Both the position numbers and the translations under genes were made by a program. A model generated the notes under the pieces. That model saw only the letters and a list, made by a program, of their open reading frames with translations. It was not told the origin of the DNA and searched no databases. 47,116 bases of DNA, taken from contig LXQK01000017.1 in NCBI GenBank assembly GCA_001683905.1, positions 49,564 to 96,679 on the forward strand, read 5' to 3'. This stretch comes from Marivirga sp. ANT-B6. Lineage in GTDB: Bacteria > Bacteroidota > Bacteroidia > Cytophagales > Cyclobacteriaceae. This document shows, piece by piece, positions 19,600 through 29,958 of this stretch (the first letter of the stretch is position 1; every line of letters begins with the position of its first letter).

Positions 19600-20925
19600 A
19601 TGAAGCACATCGTAATTGTAGGCAATGGAATAGCCGGGATAACGGCAGCCAGACATATTAGAAAACTGAGCAATAACAAGATCACCATCATTTCTGCTGA
19701 ATCAGATCATTTCTATTCGCGTACTGCGCTGATGTATATCTTCATGGGGCATATGAAATATGAGCATACCAAACCCTATGAAGATGGATTTTGGAAGAAA
19801 AACAGGCTGGACCTGTTAAGGGATTATGTAGAAGCTGTCGACGTGAGTCAAAAAACACTAAAGCTACAGCGACAGGGTAAGTTTGCCTATGATATCTTGA
19901 TTATTGCCAGTGGCTCTAAATCCAACAAGTTGGGGTGGCCTGGGCAAGACCTAAAAGGGGTACAGGGCCTTTATAATCTGCAGGACCTTGAAGCAATGGA
20001 GCAAACAACCAAAACGGCCACCCGCGCTGTTATTGTAGGAGGTGGACTTATCGGTATAGAGATGGCTGAAATGCTATTGACACGCAAAATACCTGTCACT
20101 TTGCTGATTCGCGAAGAAAACTATTGGGAAAATGTGCTACCCCCGGAAGAAGCAGCCTTGGTAAGCAGGCAAATCAAATCGCATCATGTCGACCTACGCA
20201 ATAAAACCGAGCTTCAGGAGATATTATCTGATGCCAATGGGGCTGTAGCGAGTGTGTTGACGAAGAATGGCGAAGAAATACCCTGCCAACTGGTAGGTTT
20301 AACGGTCGGTGTAAGCCCCGCCATCGATTTCCTGAAAGGTAGTACCATCAAGACTGACCGGGGAATACTGGTGAATCGGTTTTTTGAAACCAATATAGAA
20401 GATATCTATGCGATCGGCGATTGTGCCCAGTTTATCGAACCTCCGATCGGAAGGAAAGCTATAGAACAGGTTTGGTATACTGGTAGGATGCATGGCGAAA
20501 CCCTTGCCTATACGATTTGTAACCAAAAGGTAGCGTATAATCCAGGCCCCTGGTTTAATTCGGCTAAATTTATGGATATAGAGTACCAGATTTATGGTGA
20601 AGTAAGCGCGCAACCTCAGGCACATGAAAAACATATTTACTGGGAGCATGAAAACGGCCAGCAATCAATCAGGATAGTTTATCACGTGGCGACGCGAAAA
20701 GTTATAGGATTTAACCTAATGGGTGTTCGGTATAAGCATGCGGTATGTAATGCCTGGCTGGAAAACGAGGCGATTATTACGGAGGTGATGCAAAACTTAA
20801 GGCATGCCAATTTTGATCCCGAATTTTTTAAAAAATACGAAGAAGATGTAGTGCATCAGTATAATTTAATGGAGCCTGAACAGCCTATTGAAGTGAGGAA
20901 AAAAAAGTTCTGGAAGATTTTTTAA
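19600..20925 (+). CDS. NAD(P)/FAD-dependent oxidoreductase (rubredoxin/nitrite-reductase flavoprotein-like)
   Basis: HIVIVGNGIAGITAARHI, AVIVGGGLIGIEMAEML, IYAIGDCAQF; upstream codons to 19558 unlikely. Confidence 0.88.
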   Translation: MKHIVIVGNGIAGITAARHIRKLSNNKITIISAESDHFYSRTALMYIFMGHMKYEHTKPYEDGFWKKNRLDLLRDYVEAVDVSQKTLKLQRQGKFAYDILIIASGSKSNKLGWPGQDLKGVQGLYNLQDLEAMEQTTKTATRAVIVGGGLIGIEMAEMLLTRKIPVTLLIREENYWENVLPPEEAALVSRQIKSHHVDLRNKTELQEILSDANGAVASVLTKNGEEIPCQLVGLTVGVSPAIDFLKGSTIKTDRGILVNRFFETNIEDIYAIGDCAQFIEPPIGRKAIEQVWYTGRMHGETLAYTICNQKVAYNPGPWFNSAKFMDIEYQIYGEVSAQPQAHEKHIYWEHENGQQSIRIVYHVATRKVIGFNLMGVRYKHAVCNAWLENEAIITEVMQNLRHANFDPEFFKKYEEDVVHQYNLMEPEQPIEVRKKKFWKIF

Positions 20926-20961
20926 GCATGAAGTGAAAACTTGGAACAGCATATAAAAAAA

Positions 20962-22545
20962 ATGATGACTAAAATAATTCAAAAGACTGGAATGGCTTTA
21001 TTTATAGCTGCCATTGCGATATTAATAGGTTCCCTTTTTATCAGTAACTACCAGCTTGCCGATGAGGTACTGAAAGAAGTAATTAGTGAAAGCCAATTAC
21101 CTCACTTTAAGCAGAATATCGAAGAAATAAAAGGCAGGACTTATACCTCGAAATTTATTTTTTTGAACGATCTGGATAAGGTTATCCAGTCAACCAACAC
21201 CAGTATCAATGACTACAACCAGATCGGCAATCAAAATCTCGACAACGTATCTTCAATAGACGACTATAATGCTGGTGAGTATAAAGTCAAACTCACTAAA
21301 AAAGCGACCCAAGGGATTTTGACTGATCACTCGCTGTTGATGTTATGGTTAACGTTTGGTTTGGGTATAATTGGTGCTCTGCTTTATATTATTCCAAAGA
21401 TTGCCAAAAGCCCAGGCATAAAAAACGACCACATCTTCCACAGTGCCAATACCAGTGGAAAGGGATGGATAGGATATATAATTGGTGGCCTTCTGATTCT
21501 CTTCTATGTGCTGCTTTACTGGTATCCGCAGTATATTACAGAATGGATCCTGTTGATGGATCCTATCAGCTATAGCCTGAATGGCGGAGAGGCAAGCCGA
21601 TGGTTTTTTTACGGCTTTCTGTACACCCTCGCTATTGTGGTGATGGGGGTAAGGATGATCATTAAATACCGGCACAGCAAATACCATATTATCCGTACTA
21701 TTTCGGTCATGTTTTTCCAAACAGCCTTTGCCTTTTTAATACCAGAGATCCTGATCAGGCTCAATCAGCCCAGCATGGATTTAAAAAATATCTGGCCGTT
21801 AAATTATAATTTCTTTTATGATTATAACCTTGAATCTTTGCTAAGCAGTGGAAACCTGGGTTTGTTTATGTTGATTTGGGGCATTTTATTGATCGTGTTA
21901 GCCGTACCGCTTTTTTCCTATTTCTATGGCAAACGATGGTACTGTTCCTGGGTTTGCGGATGTGGCGGGCTTGCCGAAACGCTTGGCGATCCATACAGGC
22001 AATTGTCGGACAAGTCAGTAAAAGCCTGGAAAATCGAACGGTGGATGATCCATGGGGTATTAGTATTTGCCATTGTAATGACATCAGCTGTATTATATAC
22101 TTTCTTTACGGGCTCGGGAAGTTTCCTGTTTATGGACTCTTATACCATAAGGCAGGTATACGGATTTTTAATTGGTGCAGCATTCGCAGGAGTTGTTGGC
22201 GTAGGCTTTTATCCATTTATGGGCAACAGGGTTTGGTGCCGGTTTGGGTGCCCGCTCGCTGCTTATATCGGGCTGGTGCAGCGATTTAAGTCGCGTTTCC
22301 GCATAACCACCAATGGTGGGCAATGCATTTCCTGTGGCAATTGTTCTACCTATTGTGAAATGGGCATTGATGTACGGTGGTACGCACAACGGGGACAAAA
22401 TATTATAAGATCCTCCTGTGTTGGCTGTGGTATATGCTCCTCTGTTTGTCCACGTGGAGTTTTAAAACTAGAAAACGGACCTGAAGCAGGCAGGTTTGGA
22501 GCCCCAATCCTGATAGGAAACAAGAGCATAACCCTTGAGAAATAA
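20962..22545 (+). CDS. Membrane 4Fe-4S polyferredoxin, NosR/NapH-like
   Basis: CSWVCGCG, CRFGCPLAAYIG, CISCGNCSTYCEMGIDV, CVGCGICSSVCPRG; multiple TM. Confidence 0.88.
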   Translation: MMTKIIQKTGMALFIAAIAILIGSLFISNYQLADEVLKEVISESQLPHFKQNIEEIKGRTYTSKFIFLNDLDKVIQSTNTSINDYNQIGNQNLDNVSSIDDYNAGEYKVKLTKKATQGILTDHSLLMLWLTFGLGIIGALLYIIPKIAKSPGIKNDHIFHSANTSGKGWIGYIIGGLLILFYVLLYWYPQYITEWILLMDPISYSLNGGEASRWFFYGFLYTLAIVVMGVRMIIKYRHSKYHIIRTISVMFFQTAFAFLIPEILIRLNQPSMDLKNIWPLNYNFFYDYNLESLLSSGNLGLFMLIWGILLIVLAVPLFSYFYGKRWYCSWVCGCGGLAETLGDPYRQLSDKSVKAWKIERWMIHGVLVFAIVMTSAVLYTFFTGSGSFLFMDSYTIRQVYGFLIGAAFAGVVGVGFYPFMGNRVWCRFGCPLAAYIGLVQRFKSRFRITTNGGQCISCGNCSTYCEMGIDVRWYAQRGQNIIRSSCVGCGICSSVCPRGVLKLENGPEAGRFGAPILIGNKSITLEK

Positions 22546-22635
22546 TGGTTTCTTCGACCCGGAATCTAAATTATAAGTATATTGTCAAAAACAATAAATG
22601 TAATAATTTCTATCAATAGCGATTTATCTCTTCCC

Positions 22636-23646
22636 ATGCGAAAATTTATATGTTTTTTGGTAATTATTGCCGGTTTATCCACCGATGCCTTTGCACAAAA
22701 AACAATCGTTTATCCAACTATAGGAGAAATTCATCGGGAAGCTACATTTTTTGATAAAATCATTCCGCCCGATGCTAAAATAGAAGTCTTAGCATCGGGC
22801 TTTCAATGGTCCGAAGGCCCGGTTTGGATTAAGGAGGGAGCCTATCTCGTATTTTCCGATGTACCTCAAAATACCATCTTTAAATGGAAAGAAGGAGAAG
22901 GTATAAGTACTTTTATGAAGCCTTCCGGTTATACAGGCATAGCCGCCTACAGCAATGAGCCAGGTAGCAACGGCCTTACCCTTCACCCCAACGGCCAGCT
23001 AGTCATGTGCGAACACGGTGACAGGAGAATTTCGATCCTGGACTGGAATGGTGGCAAACGAACCCTAACCGATAACTTTGAAGGAAGAAGGTTCAATAGC
23101 CCAAATGATGCTGTTTATAACAAAGACGGCGATCTATATTTTACAGATCCACCCTATGGCCTTCCAAAGCAGCAAAATGACCCTGGCCGGGAAATGGATT
23201 ACGCCGGTGTTTTTCGTCTCTCCAAAAATGGAAAGACCACGTTATTGACCAATGAAATGACCTTCCCAAATGGTATTGCTTTTTCTCCTGATGAAAAGAC
23301 TTTATATGTAGCCCAATCTGATGCTAAAGCCGCTATATGGAAAGCTTTTCCGGTACTTAAAGATGGGTCTCTGGGAAAGGGAAAGATATTCTACGATGCC
23401 ACTGCTTCTGTGGGAAAGAAGAAGGGAATGCCCGACGGCATGAAATTAGACAAAGATGGCAATATTTTTGCCACGGGCCCGGGGGGCATAATCGTATTTT
23501 CACCGGACGGCAAAGTCCTCGGAACAATTAGTCCGGGAGAAAACCCGTCTAATGTAGCCTGGGGCGACGATGGGTCAGTGCTTTATTTTACCGTCGACAT
23601 GTATCTGTGTCGGATCAAAACCAGTACCCTAGGAGATGGTTGGTAA
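22636..23646 (+). CDS. SMP-30/gluconolactonase family secreted protein
   Basis: ASGFQWSEGPVWIKEGAYLVFSD, NSPNDAVYNKDGDLYFTDPPYGLP, FPNGIAFSPDEKTLYVAQ; signal peptide from ATG 22636. Confidence 0.9.
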   Translation: MRKFICFLVIIAGLSTDAFAQKTIVYPTIGEIHREATFFDKIIPPDAKIEVLASGFQWSEGPVWIKEGAYLVFSDVPQNTIFKWKEGEGISTFMKPSGYTGIAAYSNEPGSNGLTLHPNGQLVMCEHGDRRISILDWNGGKRTLTDNFEGRRFNSPNDAVYNKDGDLYFTDPPYGLPKQQNDPGREMDYAGVFRLSKNGKTTLLTNEMTFPNGIAFSPDEKTLYVAQSDAKAAIWKAFPVLKDGSLGKGKIFYDATASVGKKKGMPDGMKLDKDGNIFATGPGGIIVFSPDGKVLGTISPGENPSNVAWGDDGSVLYFTVDMYLCRIKTSTLGDGW

Positions 23647-23647
23647 T

Positions 23648-24934
23648 TTATTTTTTCCTCCCATTGGAATCGATCTTTATGGTATCCTCAGGCACGAAGG
23701 TTAGAAAGCTCAGCTCCTCCTCACGAAACATTTCCTGTGCTATATCCTGTAATTCCTGAGCAGATACCTTCCTTATACAGTCAAAGATATATTCCAGGCT
23801 ATCAATTTTTCCGGTATCCAGTATACTTTTCCCCATCATAAGCATCAGATTGATGTTGTTCTCTTCTGCCATGGCAAGCTGACCCATGAGCTGCACCTTG
23901 GCCCGATGCAGTTGCATATTGCCAAGAATGTGATCGCGCAGGTACCTAAGTTCTTTCAGCACCAGTTTCACGCTTCTGTCAAGCTGGCCTGGCTCTGTGC
24001 CAAAAAATATCGCAAAAAGTCCGGTGTCGATATAAGTTTGATAGCTTGCATCTATCGCATATACAAAGCCATATTTCTCCCGCAGCGCGAGGTTAAGCCT
24101 CGAATTCATACCCGGGCCACCCAGGATGTTGATGAGCGTAAAAAAAGGCAGTCGCTTTTCGTCCTTATAACTATAGGAAGCCCTGCCAATCGCACACTGG
24201 GCCTGGGTAAGGCTACGGGGCACAATTAGATTTTGTGGCTTATAGTTGCTGAATTGTACCCTTTTCCGTTTGGCATTGAAAGCAGGTAAGTCTTTGAGGT
24301 ATTTCTCTGCAACCTTCAATACTTTGTTAAATGACAGACTCCCAACATAAGAAAAGACGATGCGCTCGCTATGCAAATTATGCGCTAAAAAAGCTTCAAA
24401 GTTATCCTTCTTAAAATTCTTTACCGTTTCGCCAGTTCCCAGTATATTTTTCCCAAGCGGGTGGGTTGGAAAAATCAGTTCATCAAAATCATCCTGAATA
24501 GCATCTTCCGGTGCATCATAATACATAGCCATCTCTTCCAGAATGACCTTACGCTCCTTTTCGATTTGCTTTTCAGGAAATATAGAATGAAATGTGATAT
24601 CAGTTAATAATTCAAGGGCATGCTCAAAATAATGATCAAGTACAGAGGCGTAAAAGCAAATCTTTTCTTTGGTGGTATAGGCGTTCAATTCTCCACCGAC
24701 CGAATCCAATCGGTTGAGAATATGAAAGGCTTTTCTTTTCTCGGTCCCCTTAAAAGCCATGTGCTCCCAGAAATGGGCAAGCCCTTGCTCATCGGCGCTT
24801 TCGTCGCGGCTGCCGACATCCAGTACAAATCCGCAATGGACAATTTTGGTGTTGCTAACCTGTTTGTGTACTAATCTAATCCCGTTGGGGAATGTGTGAA
24901 GTTCGTAATCTACCATAAACAATTTCAGCGGCAA
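23648..24934 (-). CDS. M16 family zinc peptidase
   Basis: HFWEHMAFKGTEKR zinc motif, INILGGPGMNSRLNLALREKYGFVYAI. Confidence 0.93.
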   Translation of the reverse strand: MPLKLFMVDYELHTFPNGIRLVHKQVSNTKIVHCGFVLDVGSRDESADEQGLAHFWEHMAFKGTEKRKAFHILNRLDSVGGELNAYTTKEKICFYASVLDHYFEHALELLTDITFHSIFPEKQIEKERKVILEEMAMYYDAPEDAIQDDFDELIFPTHPLGKNILGTGETVKNFKKDNFEAFLAHNLHSERIVFSYVGSLSFNKVLKVAEKYLKDLPAFNAKRKRVQFSNYKPQNLIVPRSLTQAQCAIGRASYSYKDEKRLPFFTLINILGGPGMNSRLNLALREKYGFVYAIDASYQTYIDTGLFAIFFGTEPGQLDRSVKLVLKELRYLRDHILGNMQLHRAKVQLMGQLAMAEENNINLMLMMGKSILDTGKIDSLEYIFDCIRKVSAQELQDIAQEMFREEELSFLTFVPEDTIKIDSNGRKK

Positions 24935-25071
24935 AATTAATCAATTAGTTGGATATATAGCTACTTCCACTATTTTCTTCACATGTGGTAGTCGATTTCA
25001 TGATAATCAAAAAAAAAAGCAAGCATCCAAAAAACATTCTTACCCGATTAAGGGATAATAAGTAGGTTATT

Positions 25072-25105
25072 TTTTATGACCTGTCTCCGGGGGCATGTCA
25101 TAAAA
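25072..25105. other. Long hairpin in divergent intergenic region, function unknown
   Basis: TTTTATGAC-(CTGTCTCCGGGGGCAT)-GTCATAAAA: 9-bp perfect stem continuing with 4 more pairs after one mismatch. Confidence 0.6.
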
Positions 25106-25236
25106 TAGTGCTAGATACCGATAAATACTTGCTGTAATATTGAAGTTTTACGCCTTCCTGGCAGATTTTTATGAACCTGAAACTATGCATAGTCAAAAAT
25201 TAATACACATACTTTAGCTGGTTAATATCATTTTAT

Positions 25237-26370
25237 ATGAAAATAGGGTTTGATGCAAAAAAAGCTTTTGAGTCGCAGGAAGGGCTTGGCAATTATAGTA
25301 AGTTTATTATTCGTGCTTTAAGTGAAAATCACCAGGACCATGATTATTTGCTATATACGCCTAAACTGGTCATGCACCAGGAAGCCAAGACGATGTTAGC
25401 GCCTGAAAATGTACACGTCAGAACGCCTTCAAAGGTGATTTCCAAAATGAATCTGAGTAGTATCTGGCATAGCACTATCTTGGCGAATACTGCCGTAAAA
25501 GACGGAATAGACATCTTTCATGGTCTCTTCAATGAATTGCCACTTGTGACCAACAGAAAGTTGAAGACGGTCGTATCAGTACATGACGTACTGCCCTTTA
25601 TACATCCCGAGGTCTACTCGATCCTGGATCTGGAGATCATGCGCAGGAGGATAAAACATGCCTGCCAGGTGGCTGATAGGATTATAGCTGTCAATAGCCA
25701 GATAGCAAATGATCTTCAGGAATACCTACATATTGCGCCACAAAAGATTGAGGTGATTAATCAAGGATGTGATCCGGGATTTCACAAGGAATATGCACCG
25801 CTCGAACTCAATAAAATCATCGACAAATACCGGCTACCACAAGATTATATGCTAAATGTTGATAGTGCCTCCACCTGGCACAATACGTTGTTGATTCTGC
25901 AGGCCATGGAGCTAGAGCCCAACCTGGATATACCCCTCGTAATTATCGGAGAAGATTCATTTTATAAAAAGACACTACTCAAATTTGCAAGAGACAAAGG
26001 CCTAAGCAGTAAGGTGATCTTCCTACATCATGTGGAAAAAGAGGATTTACCGAAATTATACCAGTTGGCCAAAGTGTTTGTATATCCTCCAAAAGTTGAG
26101 TTAGGCTGCCTTCCTATCATTGAAGCTCTGTGTTCTAAGGTTCCTGTCATAACTACCAAGGGAACCTGCTTCTTTGAAGCAGGTGGTCCGGCCTCTATTT
26201 ATATCAATCCCGATGACCCGGAGGAACTAGCGGAAGCCATCATGGGTGTCATCAGCAACGCCTCCATAGCAGGAAAAATGATTTTGAAAGGTGAATCTTA
26301 TGCCTGCCAGTATAGTGAAAAGAAAATTGCCAACGAACTGATGTTCCTTTATAAAAAATTGGTCGTGTAA
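25237..26370 (+). CDS. Family 1 (GT4) glycosyltransferase
   Basis: SQEGLGNYSKFIIRAL, VVSVHDVLPFIHPEVYS, KVFVYPPKVELGCLPIIEALCSKVPVITT. Confidence 0.9.
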   Translation: MKIGFDAKKAFESQEGLGNYSKFIIRALSENHQDHDYLLYTPKLVMHQEAKTMLAPENVHVRTPSKVISKMNLSSIWHSTILANTAVKDGIDIFHGLFNELPLVTNRKLKTVVSVHDVLPFIHPEVYSILDLEIMRRRIKHACQVADRIIAVNSQIANDLQEYLHIAPQKIEVINQGCDPGFHKEYAPLELNKIIDKYRLPQDYMLNVDSASTWHNTLLILQAMELEPNLDIPLVIIGEDSFYKKTLLKFARDKGLSSKVIFLHHVEKEDLPKLYQLAKVFVYPPKVELGCLPIIEALCSKVPVITTKGTCFFEAGGPASIYINPDDPEELAEAIMGVISNASIAGKMILKGESYACQYSEKKIANELMFLYKKLVV

Positions 26371-26479
26371 ACTTCTCCGGGTCAATCTTTAGTCGCCGAC
26401 GCCGTTATATTTTCTAAGTTTTGATTACCTTCATGTTTTCGCACATATTAGTCCATTAACTTCTTAAAAGTAAGTTCTT

Positions 26480-27769
26480 ATGCGATACGCACCTATTGAT
26501 AAGGCATTGTTTAAGCACAACCGTGCGTGTTTTGTTGACATGCTTAAACCAGCTTCGATGGCTGCGTTTAATTCTAATGATATCATGCCCACCAATGCTG
26601 ACGGCACAATGCCCTTCAGACAGAACAACGATCTTTTTTACCTTTCAGGTATTGACCAGGAAGAAAGCATTCTGCTCATTTTTCCTGATTTTCATGACAA
26701 CACCTATCAGGAAGTTTTGTTTTTAAAGGAGACCAACGAGAACATAGCGATTTGGGAAGGACATAAATATACAAAAGATGAAGCCTATCAAACTTCTGGT
26801 ATCAAAACCGTACTATGGATAAGTCAGTTTGAGCAGGTATTCAACACGCTGATGGCCGAGGCCAAGCATGTTTATTTAAATGCCAATGAACATATCAGGG
26901 CCGTCGTTGAAGTAGAAACGCGTGATAGCAGATTTACCAAGTGGTGCCAGGGTAAGTACCCTCTGCATCAGTATGAGCGGGTGGCTCCTTTAATGAGCAA
27001 TTTAAGGGCAATCAAATCATCTGTAGAAATTGAGTTGATGCAGCACGCCTGCAATATTACTGAAAAAGGTTTTCGCCGTATCCTTGACTTTGTAAAACCG
27101 GGGGTGACCGAGTACGAAATAGAAGCCGAGTTCATTCATGAATTCATTCGAAACAGGAGCAAGGGCTTTGCGTACCAGCCGATTATTGCTTCGGGTGCCA
27201 ATGCCTGTGTGCTACATTATATTGCTAATAACGAAGTATGCAAAGACGGAGAAATCATCTTATTCGATGTAGGCGCAGAATATGGCAATTACAATGCGGA
27301 CATGTCGCGGGCCATTCCGGTTAATGGTCGCTTTTCCAGCAGGCAGAAGGCCGTTTACAATGCTGTATTACGGGTAATGAGAGGTGCAATGGAAATGCTT
27401 CGGCCAGGCAATACAGTTGCTACCTACCACCACGAGGTGGGCCTACTGATGCAAAGTGAACTAGTAGAGCTGGGCTTGTTAGATAAAACAGATATTAAAA
27501 ACCAGGACCCCAAGATGCCAGTCTACAAGAAATATTTTATGCACGGCACCTCGCACCATTTGGGTCTGGACGTGCATGATATCGGCAATGTGTACCGCAA
27601 AATGGAAAAAGGAATGGTATTTACAGTAGAACCCGGCATTTACATCAGGGAAGAAAGCCTGGGGATCAGGCTTGAGAACAATGTCGTACTAACAGAAGAC
27701 GGTTTAGAAGACCTAATGGCCAATATTCCGCTAGAAGCTGAAGAAATTGAATCCCTGATGAACAGATAA
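26480..27769 (+). CDS. Xaa-Pro aminopeptidase (M24 with AMP_N domain)
   Basis: DLFYLSGIDQEESIL, ILFDVGAEYGNYNADMSRAIPVNG, FMHGTSHHLGLDVHD, VFTVEPGIYI. Confidence 0.95.
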   Translation: MRYAPIDKALFKHNRACFVDMLKPASMAAFNSNDIMPTNADGTMPFRQNNDLFYLSGIDQEESILLIFPDFHDNTYQEVLFLKETNENIAIWEGHKYTKDEAYQTSGIKTVLWISQFEQVFNTLMAEAKHVYLNANEHIRAVVEVETRDSRFTKWCQGKYPLHQYERVAPLMSNLRAIKSSVEIELMQHACNITEKGFRRILDFVKPGVTEYEIEAEFIHEFIRNRSKGFAYQPIIASGANACVLHYIANNEVCKDGEIILFDVGAEYGNYNADMSRAIPVNGRFSSRQKAVYNAVLRVMRGAMEMLRPGNTVATYHHEVGLLMQSELVELGLLDKTDIKNQDPKMPVYKKYFMHGTSHHLGLDVHDIGNVYRKMEKGMVFTVEPGIYIREESLGIRLENNVVLTEDGLEDLMANIPLEAEEIESLMNR

Positions 27770-27790
27770 GCAACCTATTATAAACATTCT

Positions 27791-28213
27791 ATGCAGGATA
27801 ATCAAGTCACCCACTCCGACAAGGCCCCTGTACCTATGGGGCTTTATCCGCACGCTCGGCGGGCGGGAAATCTACTGTTTTTATCGGGTGTAGGCCCCAG
27901 GTCACGCCAAAGTACCACAATTCCAGGCGTTGAACTAAATCAGGCCGGCGAAATTGTAAGCTATGATATTGCTGCGCAATGCCATAGTGTATTCCAAAAC
28001 GTAAAGATGATTCTGGAAGATGCAGGTGCAGATTGGAGCCAGCTCCTTGATGTAACTGTATTCTTGACCAATATGCAGGCCGATTTTAAAATCTATAATA
28101 GCATCTATGCAGACTATTTTCGTGAAAACCAGCCCTGTAGAACAACGGTAGAGGTGCTGAGTTTGCCGTCGCCTATCGCGATAGAACTCAAGTGCATTGC
28201 CTGGATCGGATAG
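27791..28213 (+). CDS. RidA family protein
   Basis: GLYPHARRAGNLLFLSGVG, DVTVFLTNMQADFKIYNSIYADYF, RTTVEVLSLPSPIAIELKCIA. Confidence 0.92.
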   Translation: MQDNQVTHSDKAPVPMGLYPHARRAGNLLFLSGVGPRSRQSTTIPGVELNQAGEIVSYDIAAQCHSVFQNVKMILEDAGADWSQLLDVTVFLTNMQADFKIYNSIYADYFRENQPCRTTVEVLSLPSPIAIELKCIAWIG

Positions 28214-28299
28214 TTAGGTTGGTAGGTGCTGAACATTTTAAGGTCACACCGGTTTTCTGAGAAGCTAATATCTGCTCACTACTTAAAAACCTTGATATC

Positions 28300-28947
28300 T
28301 TGAAAGCTATATTTCTAAACTGTTCGTTAAAAAAATCCCCTAAAACTTCCAACACTGGCGCGCTGATCCTAGAGGCCGTCAAGCTTTTTTCGTCACTCAA
28401 TATTTCTTCTGAAGTAATCCGTATTGCAGATCATGCTGTGAAATTTGGTGTAACTTCCGATGAGGGTGAAGGCGATGCCTGGCCCGGCATTCTACATAAG
28501 ATCAAGGCCGCTGATATTGTAATCATTGGTACCCCGATCTGGTTGGGAGATAAATCTGCCATTTGTAAAATGGTGATCGAGAGAATTGACGGAAGTACCA
28601 GTGAGCAGGATCCTGAAAATGGACAATTCCCATTGTACAACAAAGTTGGTGGGGTGTTGATTACCGGAAATGAAGATGGTGGCAAACGGGTGACTGCCGA
28701 CGTACTATTTAGCCTCAACCACTCTGGCTGCACCATTCCACCAAATGCAGCAGCCTATTGGGTGGGCAAAGCCGGACCAGGGCCTAGTTATATCGAAGCT
28801 GATGGCGCCGAACATTTGTTTACCAACAGGAATTTACGTTATATGGTGTATAATCTTGCTTTCTTTGCCAGATCCCTTCAAAACGCCCCCATTGACACCA
28901 ATTTACTCGCATTAGACGAGGAAGCCAAGGCTGTCAGTAAAAGCTAA
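28300..28947 (+). CDS. Flavodoxin-like NAD(P)H-dependent FMN reductase, TTG start
   Basis: KAIFLNCSLKKSPKTSNT, IVIIGTPIWLGDKSAICKMVIERID; family N-terminus begins at TTG 28300. Confidence 0.85.
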   Translation: MKAIFLNCSLKKSPKTSNTGALILEAVKLFSSLNISSEVIRIADHAVKFGVTSDEGEGDAWPGILHKIKAADIVIIGTPIWLGDKSAICKMVIERIDGSTSEQDPENGQFPLYNKVGGVLITGNEDGGKRVTADVLFSLNHSGCTIPPNAAAYWVGKAGPGPSYIEADGAEHLFTNRNLRYMVYNLAFFARSLQNAPIDTNLLALDEEAKAVSKS

Positions 28948-28978
28948 CAAACTCGTTGAGAATTCCATAGATTTAAAC

Positions 28979-29005
28979 AAAAAAACCCGGTAAACCGGGT
29001 TTTTT
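28979..29005. terminator. Bidirectional intrinsic terminator between convergent genes
   Basis: AAAAAAACCCGG-TAAA-CCGGGTTTTTT. Confidence 0.9.
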
Positions 29006-29025
29006 AAACATTTTATATCTGATGT

Positions 29026-29859
29026 CTAGCCACCAATAGCAACTCTTTTAAATGCTGCTACCGTCATTCCTTTATTTACAGAATCAAGATATTGGGCTAT
29101 TGTCATAGAATTATCTTTAACAAAAGCCTGATTCAATAAAGTATTGTCTTTGTAGAATTTATTCAATTTACCCAAAGCAATTTTTTCCAGCATGGCTTCA
29201 GGCTTACCTTCAGCTCTCGCTTGTTCTTTACCGATCTCTATCTCACGAGCCACTACACTTTCGTCAACATCATCCTTATCAACACCTACAGGTCGCATCG
29301 CAGCAATCTGCATCGCCACGTCCTTACCAGCATCGGTTACGTCGCCACCGTTCACGTTTTTTAGCGCAACCAGTACACCTAGCTTACTTCCCGCGTGTAC
29401 ATATGGCACAACGGCTTCGCCGGCTAACCTTTCATAGGCAATGACTTCAAGTTTCTCCCCTATTTTACCGACCAATTCAATTATTTTTTCTTCAACGGTT
29501 AAAGCGCCGATCTTTAGACTTTTCAAAGCCGCGATGTCTGCAGGTTTTTCTTTCACCGCAACCTGAAGGATGGCATTGCCAAGTTCCTGAAACGATTCGT
29601 TTTTAGCAACGAAATCAGTTTCACAGCCCAAAGCTATTAGAACAGCTTCCGTTTTCCCATCATTGGTATGGGTAAATACAGATCCTTCTGTTGTTTCCCT
29701 ATCGGACCGAGATGCAGAAACTTTCTGTCCTTTTTTTCTAAGCAGGTCTATAGCGGCATCAAAATCACCATTTGCTTCAGTAAGCGCTTTTTTGCAGTCC
29801 ATCATACCGGCACCAGTCATTTGCCGGAGTTTGTTCACCTCTTGTGCTGTAATAGCCAT
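29026..29859 (-). CDS. tsf: Elongation factor Ts
   Basis: ITAQEVNKLRQMTGAGMMDCKKAL; ALGCETDFVAKNESF. Confidence 0.98.
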   Translation of the reverse strand: MAITAQEVNKLRQMTGAGMMDCKKALTEANGDFDAAIDLLRKKGQKVSASRSDRETTEGSVFTHTNDGKTEAVLIALGCETDFVAKNESFQELGNAILQVAVKEKPADIAALKSLKIGALTVEEKIIELVGKIGEKLEVIAYERLAGEAVVPYVHAGSKLGVLVALKNVNGGDVTDAGKDVAMQIAAMRPVGVDKDDVDESVVAREIEIGKEQARAEGKPEAMLEKIALGKLNKFYKDNTLLNQAFVKDNSMTIAQYLDSVNKGMTVAAFKRVAIGG

Positions 29860-29958
29860 ATCTGTTTGTTTTTGTATTTAGTTTTGTTTACAATCTGAAC
29901 CTTTTGGAAGGCTGGTAAGCAGGCAATAAAAAAAATGCACTCCCAATGGCGTATTAAT

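Noticed and set aside
28174-28191. CTATCGCGATAG palindrome resembling CGATAGG strings flanking the RluA-family gene
   Set aside because: Lies in conserved RidA coding sequence; similarity to the other strings is short and probably chance.
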